From assembly GCA_048013815.1 (NCBI GenBank), contig CM106585.1, positions 1,922,001 to 1,986,000 of the forward strand: a stretch of DNA of 64,000 nucleotides, written 5' to 3'. Positions 43,843 to 56,619 of the stretch are shown one piece after another (position 1 is the stretch's first letter; the number at the start of each line of letters is the position of its first letter). A program made the position numbers and the translations under genes. The stretch is from Setoptus koraiensis (taxonomy: Eukaryota > Arthropoda). Below the pieces are notes generated by a model, which saw only the letters and a program-made list of their open reading frames with translations, was not told the origin of the DNA and searched no databases.

Positions 43843-45989
43843 GTGCTCTAAATGCGCCGCATTGCATCATCGGATCGGCGAGCGCAAGGCCCAGGGCTAT
43901 ACTAGCACCTGTTTGGTTGTTGCTGTTGTTGGCCGCTGTTGGCTGTTGTTGGCCGCTGTTGGCTGTTGTTGGCCGCTGTTGGTTGTTGCTGGTTGTTGCG
44001 GGCTGTTGCAGGTCGCTGTTGGCGGCTGTTGCCAGTTGTCCTGGGCTAAATATAGAGTATCTTACACATTGTGTTACATGTATAAATTACGCCGGACAAC
44101 AGCAGTGTGTGTGTGTGTGTGTGTGTAATGGATAATGATAACTATGGCCAATTTGAGTAACATCTTTCACTTTGTTACAACTGTCCGGTGCAGCGTAATG
44201 TTGCTGGCCCGTCCATTTGTATCTCGTTATTTGTATCTGCTACTGCCAATAATGACATGTACACTACAATCTATTACATGTGTGCTCCGATCGTGTACCT
44301 GTTGCCGGCACTATAATGTGTATCAGTGGCTGCCCCTGTCCAGTTACAACTATTTACAACAACAACAACAACACAACAGTGGCCACCATAATGATGATGA
44401 CCATGACATTGGTCAGCCTCTCGCACTGGCACTGCCCCTTGCGCCAGCCACTGCGCACTGACCACTGGCCGCTGGCTGGGTACTAGCATGCGAGCTAACC
44501 AGTAGCCTGAGCAATCAGCTGACCAGTTACCTGTGCTGTCGTAACACACACACACACACACGCTTACACTTGCCATAACATAACAGGCTTATAACTCACC
44601 TGTGCTGACCAGTGGCCAGTGGCACAGCGAAGGGGCGTAATGGCGAGCGTGTGTCCGACGCGCACACACGACGCCTGCCTATATGGTCAGTTGTTGTTTA
44701 TTGTATTGTCGTCAGCGTCATTATTATTATCATTATCATTATTATTCAATCACATTGCGCACACTTGACGCTGCTGCCCATGTTGTTGTTGTTGTTGTTG
44801 TTGTTGTTGCAAAACTGGTGCCAAATTGCCACTCTCTCGATGCCGCGATCACGCCACATATTTAAATATAAATAATATCTGTGCCACTCGCTGTTGTTGC
44901 CGGTGGTTGCCGTGGTTGCCGTCGCTGTGGTTGCTGTCGTTGCATTGGCAAAAGTATCAAAAATAGCAACAACAGTAATATTATTACATTATGATTAGGC
45001 TGGCACAAACGAACAAACCAACTGCTACAATACAACTCGCAACTCACAACTCACAAGTTGCATCATGCCATCGACAATCGGCCCATTTGCTACCGTACGC
45101 ATAGTAAGTGTGTGTTGGTACCACCTAGGCCGTAAAGTATGCAAATGAGTGGTCAACATGAGAGCGCACCTATCATTTGTTTGTCCACTTTGTACCTGTT
45201 GTGTGTGTTGCAAAGCTGGTCATCATCATCTTGTTGAGCTACAACAAATTTATACCTGGCTCACTGGCAACAAGCGAGCTTTTGCCTCTCGGTAAAGAAG
45301 TTTTTTTTTCTCTCTTCAAATCGGGAGTGGCTACAAATTGACAGCAGACACACTCTCTCAATAACTCTGCAACCGGCTCACCGTGTATTGTCAGTCTGTA
45401 GCCCCAACAGCATGCCATCCCCATTACACATCATGCATATTATGCAATGTGTATTACAGGTGATACACGTTACATGACGACCGTCCATAATGTTGCGCCA
45501 GATCTGCCCAGATCAGGCCCATTATCCGGCACAGTATCACATATATTGCACTATAAAGACAGATACACATAAATAGAGATGGACACAGACAGTGGGCAGT
45601 TGTTGGCAACTTGACAGCGGCCGCAATGATATGATTTATTCGCGCACATCGACATTGATGTTGATGTTGATGCTGCTGCCCGACATACACTACAGACAGC
45701 TGACCAATGTCATAGGTATGCAGCATTGCGCAACAATATGCAGATTGCTGGTAGACATTGAATTGGCACTACACTGCAAATTGATCATCACACACACACA
45801 CACACACATATAATAATAATAAAATGACGCAATAAAACCCTGACCAGCTGATCTATCGATATGTTGGCCTATACATTGTTGGCTGTTGGCCATGCTAGCA
45901 ACAGTGTTAGACACTGTACTTTCCTGTATTGTATTGGTAGGGCCAGTTGCAGGTTGTAAGAGTTTATCGCAAGAGTTTATCGTACGAGT

Positions 45990-46211
45990 ATGCTGCGACA
46001 ACAAGTTGCAAATGGTCTAAATAGCACACATCGGACTCGACGGTCAGTCAGTCACACGACACACAATGAAACGCAATTGTGTGATGTAATGATGATGATC
46101 GCACACACCAATGAAATCCCTTCGAACACTGACTCTCAAATGACTGAATTGTGTGTTCGAATTGTGCCATTTGACAATCTGAACAAGCTGCCATTTCTCA
46201 CACAGCCACAG
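45990..46211 (+). CDS. Candidate coding exon, unknown
   Basis: The frame reads SHTTHNETQLCDVMMMIAHTNEIPSNTDSQMTELCVRIVPFDNLNKLPFLTQPQ and meets a good donor (CCACAG/GTGAGT at 46,212) in phase 0. Composition is balanced and non-repetitive, unlike its surroundings. The start of the exon and the partner exons are not identified. No family is recognised. Confidence 0.28.
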
Positions 46212-47479
46212 GTGAGTGTGAATCAGACCAGAATCCTCAACGAGGCCTAATGAATGGGCATGGCAAACACAGGTGATTCGCATTTCTGTCTTGCTGTTCT
46301 CGTCGACTCCCCAATGTCGAAATGGCCCAAGAGATGCCAGAAATGGAGGCACGCGCAGCCAGTTAATTAAGCGTCGCTGACCAGTGGACCCTTTTCGCGT
46401 GTCAGCCAGTCTCTGATTGTTCGCGTATCACCTCGTCTGTGATTGTTGTCACTCGCCAGTGGTCACCGTATCGCTAGTCCACTCTAGGCTAGTCCACTCT
46501 AGCCTAGTCTACTTTGGTCTGGCCTAGTTTAGTCTGGCCTAGTCTAGTCTGGTGTAGCAGTGCTCGTGCCACACTCACCTGGTCGAGCGCTGTCAGCACT
46601 GTGTAGCTCAGGTGAGGCTCAAGGGGGCCACCTTTGTGCCGTCTGCAGTAGGTACGCGGTTAACAAATTGTAAGCAATGGCAAACACGTGATTATTGTTT
46701 GGTGAGGCACCGCGTGCCATACCAAACAATAAGCGCGTTCACATGCGCGCTTCTTTGGCCCCTCCTCGGCCGCTGTCGCCTCCGTGCGGCCTCTCCCCCG
46801 GCCGGGCAAACATTTCGCAGCTGCATCTCGGCTGGCCGCTTTGGCGTATAGGCGTATCTGGTTGGCGGGCGTGGCGGGTGCACCGCGGGCCCGAGCAGCT
46901 CCGCTAGCTCGGGCCGACGCGGCGCGCACGAAAATGATGATCGGAATGATCACAATGATCACAATAATCACGGCATCGCAGCAATCACACTGATCACAAC
47001 GATAATGAGAGTCGCTGCACCGATGAACAAGCCCGTTTTACCGGTCAACAGCTTATAAGCTGTAATTAGAGGCATCTGGGCGAGCGTGCCCGTGATCGTG
47101 TTTGCACTGGCCAGGTTAACAGACAGAAATTAAAATTATGCGGCTCGACACCAACACGCGCATTTACACATGAATACAGGTAAATATACACAAACACATG
47201 TGAATATATGCGAACGTGCTGCAGCAAGTAACAATATTTTGTGGCTTACAAGTGTCCAGACGACGCTCGCCTAATGGCCGTTGGTCATTCAAACAAACAA
47301 TCGCATGTGGCGCGCACAACAACAAACAAGGCGCTGCCTAATCGCACTTTCATTGTCTAAATCGGCTTAAACAACCGACAACAACAACAACAACCGATAG
47401 TGTTCGCTCCAATGCTGACCGTGGCACAGCATTGGAGCGAATTGGCGATACCTGGAAATTAGCCGGTGAGCCGGTAACC
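46212..47479. other. Non-coding sequence with tandem repeats
   Basis: It holds CTAGTCCACTCTAGC / TCTGGCCTAGTCTAG repeats (about 46,475-46,550), a 17-bp-stem hairpin (46,694-46,730), ATGATCACA repeats (about 46,935-46,995) and a CAACAACAA tract (about 47,378). No gene is supported. Confidence 0.4.
46694..46730. repeat. Hairpin, 17-bp stem with two mismatches, three-base loop
   Basis: ATTGTTTGGT and GGCAC on the left pair with GTGCC and ACCAAACAAT on the right around CGC; two central bases do not pair. Confidence 0.82.
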
Positions 47480-48111
47480 ATTGTTTATTGCAATTGTTGT
47501 TGGCAGCGTAGGCATTTCTGCCATTTTGGCCGCTCTGGCCGCTCTGGCCACGCTGTCCACGCTGTCCGTGGCTCATTTTTGCTGGCACTGCTGGCATGCA
47601 AATGCGCGCAGTGACTTTGGCACTGGCAACACCAAGCACGTTGCACTGTTGCAAATTGTCCACTCCAACAAGTGGCCCGCCGATGAATGGGCCAGCACGA
47701 GCGAGCAAATAATTCAATTTAATCTAACTGCACGCCAACTGCACTGCGCACTGCGCACTGCCCACTGCCCACTGTCCACTGTCCACTGTCCACTGTCCAC
47801 TGTCCACTGTCCACTGTCCACTGCCCACTGTCTCACCTGTGCAATTCCAGCCTGGAACTTCCAGGCGAGTGAGACACTCTCAAGAATGTCACGTCCGCAT
47901 TCTCGCACCAACTTGGCACCGGCCCATCGAGCACGCCAGCACGTGCAGTTGTGCGTCGGTGGTTGCCCGATGGTCGCCGCTGCGCCCGCCGGTCGCTGCT
48001 GTGCCCACTGGCCGGTTGGTGCGCGTCGCCAACAGCCAACAGCCGACAGCCGACGGTGTTGTCGTGATCGGTCATAGGCCCCACGGCCATGCCCAACAGG
48101 TCATGATCTTG
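47480..48111 (+). repeat. Segmental duplication copy C (direct partner at 58,277-58,816)
   Basis: Both copies run from ATTGTTTATTGCAATTG to TCATGATCTTG. Shared blocks include GTTGCAAATTGTCC, CAACAAGTGGCC, GCCAGCACGAGCGAGCAAA, CACCTGTGCAATTCCAGCC and CACGTGCAGTTGTGCGTCGG. This copy is about 90 bp longer, largely because its CCACTGT array is expanded (47,747-47,831). Confidence 0.9.
47747..47831. repeat. Minisatellite of CCACTGT/CGCACTG units, expanded in this copy
   Basis: About ten 7-bp units, mostly CCACTGT with a few CCACTGC and GCACTG variants. The paralogous site at about 58,516-58,548 has only about four. Confidence 0.88.
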
Positions 48112-50825
48112 TGTGCTACCTGTTGGCGCATATCTGCCCATATCTACTCTTACCTGTTCGCATATCGGCACACACTTACAACATTCTCGAGCGTGCCCGC
48201 AGCGGCAACAAGCCGCCAACAAGGTGCCAATATCTGATGGTCATCGCGGTGCTACTTCGGCCATATCCGCGCGCAGTCCGTGTGGCCGCGTCCAGCTATC
48301 CACAGATATGCGCATACTCACCGGTATAACCGCGCGGATATGCGGCCGTATCCGCAGATATACCCGCGCGGACATGCGGTATACGCGGTATGTGCGGCCG
48401 TATCCGCGCTGTCCGCGAGGCTAAACACGCCGCGCGCAAATCGTTGCCTGTGCCGGCATCATGACGGTGACTCGGTGTGCGTGCACAATGATCGCGTCGG
48501 CTCGCCAGCCAGGCCAATCGCGCCAATAACGGTCGCCGATGATCGCTGAGGTCGCCCATGATCGCTCAGATTGCAACGAGCCGATCATGACACTATATCT
48601 GCGCTCCTATCTGTGCCGTGCTCCGATCGCTGTCGTGACCGTGCCGCACCGGCCACAGCCCGCTCATGTCCGTCGGCGGCTACTCGTCGGCGGCTACTCA
48701 CCGGCGGCTATTCGCTGGCCGTGGCCGGCGATGGCCAGCGCATATCGGCCGCACACCGGCACATATCGGCGCATATCGGCGCATATCGGCCGCATCAGGA
48801 CGCTCATTGGACAGGTAAAGCGCGCGCAAATGGGCGACAGCGACGCTCGCCGATGGAATGTCGAGCTCGCGCCGGCGCGTTGTGTGTCTCAATCAAATAT
48901 TTGGCCAATATCGCATTTTGACAACAGTTTGAGCTGCCATCATCGGCTGAAATATGCCGATTATCGTCACCGCTCGTGAGATATCATCGCGCGCGACACG
49001 AGATGGAGTTATCACTGGTTATCGCGTTCGTCCATCTGCCACGGGGCACACAGGTGAGCTATGGCCGGCCAACGGTATGCTGTTGGCCTTATCGCTGACA
49101 GTGGCAGACGGTGGCAGTGCCAATGCGATAATTATTGTCGTCACTGCCACCGCTGGCCACCGGCAAACTGCTGCCGGCTGTTGGCTGTTGGCTGTTGGCA
49201 TCTCCCCATCGCGGGCCGCGGTTGGCAGCGTTGGGCATCGCCCGTCCAGCCGGCATCGCCCGACGGGCCGGCAACGCCGCCGGTGGCTCCAGTAAGCGGT
49301 TGGCAAGTTTGCATCTTGATTGCGGGCTGACAACATTGTGAGAGATGCCAGACCAATCGCAATCTCATTGATCAGCGGAGCGCTCGAATCAGTCGCGACA
49401 TAGCTGCATAGAGCGCATTCTACCTGTCGCACGTATCATCGTCGGGCATCGTCGCTGGGCCCGTCCGTCCAATCGAGCGACAGCTCGCTCGTCCCGTCGC
49501 ACGGACGGGCCCGTGAACGGTCAGCGTGAGATGGCATCGCGATTGACCAACGGCCATCAACTATTGCCAGTTTGCCCGTGCTTGATATTGTAGTGTTCAC
49601 CCATTGTTTTGCACGGTCTTGTGGCGCAACAGAGAGCCACGAAAGTGACCACTCGCTGCATTTCGCGCTCAACGATAACGCGCACAATCACTGTCGAAAC
49701 TCTGCTGACCAGTCGGCACTGGTCAGCCGCTGGTCAGCGCTGGTCAGTTGACGGAGGCCCCCAACGGTTGGCGCGCCAACGACTGGCGCGCCAATGGCGT
49801 CTTGGCCGCCCGTAGCTACCAATTAGAGCTGCTCATGTCGCACACTTACCTGTGAGGCTTGCTCAGGTTAATTTAACTTAATGAACAACAACAGCAATAA
49901 GCAACGACCCTGCTGGCCAACTGCGCACTGGCCAGCGTCAGCTGGCGCCCCCTAGGCTAGCTCTGTTTGGCCTTGCTCGGCTTTATTGGGCTGGCTTGTG
50001 CTCTATTTCGGGCAGATTTTCAACAGCCAAGCAGCAAATATCAGCCGAAATAAGGCTAAATAAACCCAATCTCCCAAAGTGCGAATGTTCCAATTGTTTG
50101 TATCGCCCCAAACAATCGGCGCTGCCACAGGTGGCTGACGTGCGCGTTTGTTTGTATGGATCTTTGGCTCGTTTGATATTATTTTTTAGTTCAACTGAGG
50201 GCCGGCAGTTGCATGGACAGTCTACGGACACAGTGCTCGCATGTGTGTCTATGAACCTTTTTGAATTGAATACTCAATCGAATAGTCAATTAAACGGCGA
50301 CGGTTGATAATCGAACGTGATAATTCGTTTATTTCCACTTATTTCATCGCAGTGCTGGAGTACGCACACGCTCTCATGTCACCAGATGAGACTATGCGCC
50401 GATCCCAAGTTCGAGCCGATTCGAACTTCGGACTGATTCGCAGTTCGAACTGTTCCGAGCTGATCGAGCCGATCGAACGGTCAAGTGTTCGATTACCCGA
50501 CGCTCGAGCAGACAGAAGCGATATTAATAGATAGTGTGAGTATATGCCGCATGTATAGCTCATATCGTCACTTGTGATCTGATCGCGCGTCGGCACCAGA
50601 TTGTCATCTGGTGGCCAAGAATTCTCTGCCACGACACGGCCAACCATCCAATCGAGTTTCGCAATCGGCCAACGGCAGTCGGCGTGGCAACCAACTGACT
50701 CGCTATTGGAATTGGAACTGCGATTTGAATTGGTTCACAAGCGTCGTAATTGGCAGAGATCACGACGCTGACCACGCTGATCTGATTAGCGATCGGCACA
50801 GGTATCTCCTCTACCTATCGTGTGA
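48112..50825. other. GC-richer non-coding sequence
   Basis: It contains GCGGATATGCGGCCGTATCCGC-like direct and inverted repeats (about 48,320-48,415), GCATATCGGC repeats (about 48,755-48,800) and CTGTTGGCTGTTGG repeats (about 49,175). A frame at 48,954-49,053 with a donor-like end was considered and rejected as a domain. No gene is supported. Confidence 0.35.
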
Positions 50826-50935
50826 TAGACATACCTGTGCACAGGACGGTGTTGTGCAGGTTGGCATTGGTTGATGAGAATGGCGCCCAGATAATGGTGA
50901 CGCGTGTGTGATTAATGGCTGAGCAGCCCGTGGCC
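50826..50935 (+). repeat. Segmental duplication copy E (direct partner at 58,941-59,047)
   Basis: AGACATACCTGTGCACAGG, ATGAGAATGGCGC, AGATAATG and ATGGCTGAG-GCCCGTGGC occur in the same order in both copies, with small insertions between them. Confidence 0.8.
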
Positions 50936-51066
50936 GCGTTGGCCGGCCGCTGACCGCCGGCCGGTGGCTGAGATGGCCAGTTAGATTATTGTGACAATCT
51001 GATTTACACTTGGCTACTGTGCACAATTGGCGCAATTTGGCGGCGCTCGGCTCGCTAATAGCGAGT

Positions 51067-51132
51067 CGCTATAACGCGGCCCGATGGCTGTGCCGACAAC
51101 AAGAGGCACAGCCATCGCGCCGCGTTATAGCG
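51067..51132. repeat. Hairpin, 28-bp stem with one mismatch, 10-base loop
   Basis: The left arm 51,067-51,094 (starting CGCTATAACGCGGC) pairs with 51,105-51,132 (ending GCCGCGTTATAGCG) around GACAACAAGA. 27 of 28 positions pair. It is compact enough to be an RNA hairpin, but its stem is longer and more perfect than most animal microRNA precursors. Confidence 0.92.
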
Positions 51133-54100
51133 CAGTGGCCAGATTGGGAGGCCAGCGGCCACATCCTGTCCGCTCGTTTATTGTCCATTTACTATTATCC
51201 ATTATCGTTTTGCCGTGTGATCGTGGTCGTGGTCAAATTACCGCCAGCCAGTGGCGTGCATCGGCCAGTGGCGTGTATCGGCGAGCGGCGTGCATCAGGT
51301 GCAACGGCGAGCTGGTGGGCAAATGAGGAGAAGCGACCGAGAAATAAAGATTAAATTTGGATTAGTCAGTTCACCTTTGGCGTTGCGTTCGTGTGTGTGT
51401 TTGCGATCATTATCATTCAAATTAGATAGTGTGTGATTAATGCTTGCCACTTGATGCTGGCCCGTTTTCGCGAATCGCTGCCAACGATGGGCTGATGGGT
51501 CGCTCATCACTGGACACTGTATTCGCTCATTGGTTTGCTCGCCGTTTAGTTGGCGGGGGCTATCATGACGCAACAGCAACATCGCTAATTTCAATTAGAA
51601 TGGCCGCTGCTTGCATACAATATTGTTTGTTGTGTGTTGCGCAACTGTTGATGAAGGGACAGTTGAACTGTTGCTGTTGCCGTTGCCGCTGTCGTTGTTG
51701 GCGTCGGTGTTGCTGCTGTTGCAAGCGTACGAGCACAACAGTGTAGGCTAGTGGCAACCGTCAAACAACAAACAACCAAGTGGCTCAAATCATCATATGA
51801 CGCAACAGGTAAACTTGACAACAATTGTTTGTTGTAGTCACTAGTCTACTTGCTTGTCTCTTGTTAGTGCTCACATTTGTTGCCTCACAAAGTCGGCTAC
51901 GGCTCATTGTGCTCTGGTTGTTGCTGAGGGCACAGCAGTGTTAATTTTGTGCCCCACTCACCTGTGCTGTCTCTCACACTGTTGCATGAGTCTGCTATGA
52001 GTATGAGACTCATAGGTCCCGAGTCAATGGTGTCTCGATGGGCAGACAGCGGCTGATGAATCTAATTGATGATGTTACGCCATAATGGCATGCTTGGCTC
52101 GGTTGTCTGGTGGGCCAAATCTCTCTCTCTCACTGGCTTGTTGCGCCAGTTTGTTGCGTCATAGTGGTCAGATGGGTCAGTGGAGGTGGCAGCAAGCAAA
52201 CAGTGTTCACGACGACGATGACGACAACAAACAGAAGCTCGCTAGTTTAACACTGTGTGACGAGATGAGCAGAGATTGATGAGTGATGTTGCCCGGTTGC
52301 GAAATGTTCCGAGAGCGAATTGTTGTTTGCTGCTGCTGCTTATTGAAAACGTTGCGCCGTCACATGCAGCTCGCGAGTTGAATGTGACGGCCGTCGTTGT
52401 TGTATTGTTGTAACAACAGCAACAGGTAGTTGCAACAACAAAGAGCGAGAGAGAGAGAGAGAGAAAAATGAATTTGTTTGCATGACAATCAATGGCTTGT
52501 TTGTGCTGGCTGTTAACTAGATAACTTTTAGCTAAGAGCTTTAAGCAGCCAAGCCGTTTCAAGGAAACGCAACTAGAGGGACGACACAACCACTGGCTGG
52601 ACAGCGACACACCGCAACTGCAAATTGGTGCCAGCAACACCAATGGCAACAGGTAATGGACAACGTGATTGTACAATACACAATCATTGTCTGTATTTTA
52701 TTTTATTTCACTTTATTTTTATTTTATTTTACAAGTTTAATACAAATTTGAGCAGCACAAAATCGGCAGAAAAGAAGCGAGCGAGAGAGAGAGAGAGAGA
52801 GAAGAGGCGAGCAAAGGCGAACAAAGTTGGCGAGTCAGCGCAAAAGGAGAGCAGCAACAAACAAGTTGAGTGTACTCTACTTTCTCAAGAGGTAAGCCAC
52901 TTGCTGCTGGCCGCTGTTGTTGCTATTATTATTATTATTATATTATACGCCAGTTGCAACTTGTCAGTCAGTCTATTATTTGCTTTTATAATATTGCCCA
53001 AATAATGATGCCAAAACATTCTTGTTGTTGCTGCTGCTGCAACATCCCATGAATATCTCCGTCCCTCTGTCCGTCCGTCCGTGTATATCGAGTCAAATTG
53101 AATGAGGTGGCCGAGTGAGCCGCTCAAAAGTCACATCACTTCTCATGGCTGCTGCTGCTCGGCGCGCAAGTTACGCAACGACTCGACATGGCATATGTAT
53201 TACAAAATTACGTAACCTTATTACCGCTGCCGGTGGCTATTATTTATTGTTTATTACACAGGTATGTTACTGTGCGCGTATATTCTGTGAGCTGCGCGAC
53301 TCTTTGCGACTATTGCGTCATCATTATTGCTATCACTATTATCATTATTATCATTATTGTTGTTGTATTGCCAGCACACCGACACTGACAGCACACCGAC
53401 ACTGACAGCACTCTGACACCGCACGACAGGTGCACAGAGTCCGTTATTGTGCCGCTGTGCCATCTCTGTGGCAGCTCCACTGTCAGGCTTGCGTAAGCAG
53501 TGCGGCCGCAAAGAACAAAACTTTTGTTACAAAAGTGCGCTCGCTCACCAGACCGTGAACAGGCCACGCAACAGCGACTCTGTGCAGCGGTCAGTTAGCT
53601 GCCCTGCTCACACCAACTGACCACAGCACATTATAGGTCTGGCTGGCCATAAGTCACACTTGATCGCTCGCTGTTGTGACACCTACGAACAGCGTGTCGT
53701 GCCCATGCGTGAGAAGTGTATAGGTACAGCCGCAATTGCATGGATATCCACAAGTATACACAAGTATATGGATAGCCGCAAGTATACACACAAGTATATG
53801 GATAGTTGCGAGTATACACAAGTATGGATTCACGCACGGCAACAATATATCCGTATAGAATGGGGCATAAATGTTGTTGGTGGCGGCATTACACGCCATG
53901 TAATGTGCGTGCGATGATACATCGTGCACAGTGTATACATGTTGTGCACATTGTAAGTGTGTGCCAGACTCGTGAGGTGGTCATGCTGAGCGGGGACAAA
54001 TCACGACAAATGCGGCGACAACAACAACAGCAACAACAACAACATATTGTACTCACACAGTCGGAACAATACCAACGCCGGCCAGCGATGGCGTGTAATT

Positions 54101-56268
54101 AATCATCATCACGAGATCGAGACAACAATTGCATTGCAGTCAATGCGGCCCGCGAAATCACGAGCACAATGTAATGAGTTGTTTGTGTCTTGTGGGTCGC
54201 GGGGGCTCGCTCCATTGATGCCACCGTAAGCGCGCCGTACGGGCGACCGTGCGGGCGTTCGAGCGGGCGACCGTAGCGCTGGCCGGCCGGCCGGCCGGAC
54301 AAACGGACGGACGGGCCGGCATCCACGATCATGATAAATCGTTGTATAATGAGCCTTAACAGCGTCGTCGGGCGCACAACAATATTGATACCTGTGTTTA
54401 TATGAGTGCCATTGTGTGCGCGTTTGCGATACCCAATCGCACAATTTGTGTGATATACAATTTGTGTATATTGTGCCGGTTGTATTGGCACAGACCGACA
54501 CGAACCGCTCCATCACTCTCGAGCATCTTGCAAATATTGATAAACAATCATGCCGCTTGCCGTGGCCGAACCGGCCCAAAAGTGACTCCTCTCGGCGCTT
54601 TGTTTGGTCGCTCTCGGGGTCGCTCTATTAATAGTCTGTTAATGTTACTGTTAGTGGCTCGTTGTGTCGCGCAGCAACAACAGCAACAACAACAACAACA
54701 GCAACAACAACAACAACAACAATGCGAACAACATGAGAAACAATTAGCCGTGCGCTACCTGTGTGCCAAATGGCCGAGTGGCCAGAGTCACTGTTGCTTG
54801 ACCACTGGCCGCTCAAGTGGCCGCTCGAGTGCGCACAACAACGCGCCGCTGCATTGTTGGCACGGCTGGCGCGCTGGTCAGCGTGCGATTGTCGTCAACT
54901 GGTCACTTGCGCTGGCCAAAGTTGTGCCGTGCCGACCGCTGGCCTCTATGCTGCTACGATGAGGCTGGCATGAGATGATTGATGCCAGCCTCATCATCGA
55001 CTGCATCCATCATCACCTCGGTCGTGTTGCTCTATTGGGCAGCGCGTCATTGCCCGTGAGACTCGAGCGGTCGGCCGGTCGCTCAATCGACTTTCGGCCG
55101 TATTCACGAGTCGTCTCTCGAGTCGCCGCCGCCGGACGATGGACGACGCGACACACCGGCCGTGGACCGGCTCGTGAGAGAAACAATCTTCGCAATCAAT
55201 GTGTGTTTGTCTCTGTTTGTTTGTCCGTCTCTCTAAATACGTCTTTACCTGTGCGCAGTTATCCGCACCGGGTCGCTATGTGTTTGTCGCTGCGGCTCAC
55301 CTTGCGTTCATGTGCACACAGTGTGCCCATAATGCGCAAACAAGGCGCATCTATGTGCATGTTGAACAAGTTGAACAAACAACACTCAAGGGCCGAGACT
55401 CGAGTTAATTGTTGTTATGTTCGGGCTGTCAATTGGTCGCTCGCAAGTCAGTCACAACTATCATCGGGTGACACCGTTGGCCATTGCAGCAACTCTGCTC
55501 ATCATGAGAGTGTTGATTTTGTGCCCGTTGCACAAAATCACACTGTTCCAACAAAACAGTGCCAACACCGGGCGACTTGACTCGCACACGTGCCCCATTT
55601 GAATGCGCACGACGTGCAAGTGACCAGTGGTCATGGTGGCGCACAGAACAGGTCCAACTCGGTGCCGGTTCGCGAGCACACGCTAAATGCGCGGCCGCCT
55701 TTGTGGGCGCGCATTTCACGCCAGCCGACTCGTGAGGCTCACCGCTGGCCGAACGCTGGCCGAACGCTGGCCGAACACTGGCCAGTGGTCAGCGTCGTTT
55801 AGCCAGCGCGGCGGCCAGACCAATTGGCACACAATTGGCAATTTGCTCGCTCGCTCGCAAGTCAGTTGTTGTGCGTTATCGTGGCTGCTATTCTCATCGC
55901 TTTCATTGTTTGCTGGTTGTTGCTGTTGTTGTTGCTGCTGTTGTCGCTGCTGTTGTTGTTGTTGCTGTTGTTGCTGCTGCCATTGTGGTCGAAGCTTGCT
56001 CTAGGTGCCGTGTTGTGCCGGCCCACCAGCGGCGCGAGAACGTGACACCTAGCGACCAGTTGTTTGTCACTTCCTTTGTTTGCTGCTCGACCCACCAGCG
56101 CTCACCAACAGCAAAGAATCGAGCTGTGCAGCGGCGGCGGCGCGGCTGTGCAAATTGCGGCTGTGCCAAGTGGCCGAGGGCCCAGAGAAGCATCAGGTGG
56201 CATACAGAGAAGAAACGCGCGCTCGCTACGTGGTGCTCGAGTGGTCGAGTGCCCACTGTTGCCGACAG
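51133..56268. other. Repeat-rich sequence, no gene supported
   Basis: It holds a GAGAGAGAG run (about 52,445-52,463; another near 52,786-52,801), ATT tracts (52,925; 53,338), ACAAGTATATGGATAG repeats (about 53,745-53,830), GGCCGGCC repeats (about 54,280-54,300), CAA tracts (54,019; 54,675-54,722), GCTGGCCGAAC repeats (about 55,744-55,785) and a TTGCTG tract (55,915-55,980). Frames over these tracts are repeat shadows. Confidence 0.4.
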
Positions 56269-56619
56269 TTGTAAATTTCAACGGCGCAGACGGTGATAAT
56301 TTCGATAATTTCGACTCAATATTCCCCCCAAGCAGCGGCGGCGGCGGCAATAATAATTCAATAGTAAGTGAGTGTTTATTGATGCTTTCACAGTTGGTGC
56401 CACCCGACGCGACGCGCCGCTCCGATCCAATTCAATCTCGGCCGAGCCGCCGACACATGAGCGATTGTTGTTCTGGCACGTCGCACGTTGGCCAATTTGG
56501 CGCACAATTCGGCGCTGGCCGGGCAATTTGCACGTCCATTGAATTGCCGGCCGCACTGGCCGAAGCGCCACGAAGGGCCAAAGTGCGAGAAGTGGCCAAC
56601 GGGCCAGAAGTGGCCAAAG
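56269..56619 (+). CDS. Candidate phase 1-1 exon, unknown
   Basis: Between an acceptor-like CCGACAG (ends 56,268) and a donor-like CAAAG/GTGAGG (56,620) the frame is open for 117 codons: VVNFNGADGDNFDNFDSIFPPSSGGGG, then IVSECLLMLSQLVPPDATRR, HMSDCCSGTSHVGQFGAQFGAGRAICTS and AKVREVANGPEVAKG. Both junctions are phase 1, as in many extracellular-domain exons, but no known domain is recognised and no partner exon is found. Confidence 0.25.

Larger units (their letters stand above)
41379..45989. other. Repeat-rich sequence, no gene supported
   Basis: It contains GTGCCTACCT and ACTGGCTCACCGG tandem repeats (about 41,565-41,670), CAGGTGAGCT copies (43,109-43,150), CAG/CAA tracts (43,380-43,480; 43,729-43,842), a GCTGTTGTTGGCC repeat (about 43,918-44,040), GT/CA runs (41,820; 44,105; 44,545; 45,790) and TTG tracts (42,710; 44,785). 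Cys-rich or hydrophobic open frames at 42,107-42,391 and 44,135-44,461 have no further support. Confidence 0.4.

Noticed and set aside
48954-49053. Frame reading DGVITGYRVR before a donor-like CACAG/GTGAGC, resembling an FnIII strand
   Set aside because: The usual FnIII Trp and Pro positions are absent and no acceptor or partner exon was found; the match is too short.
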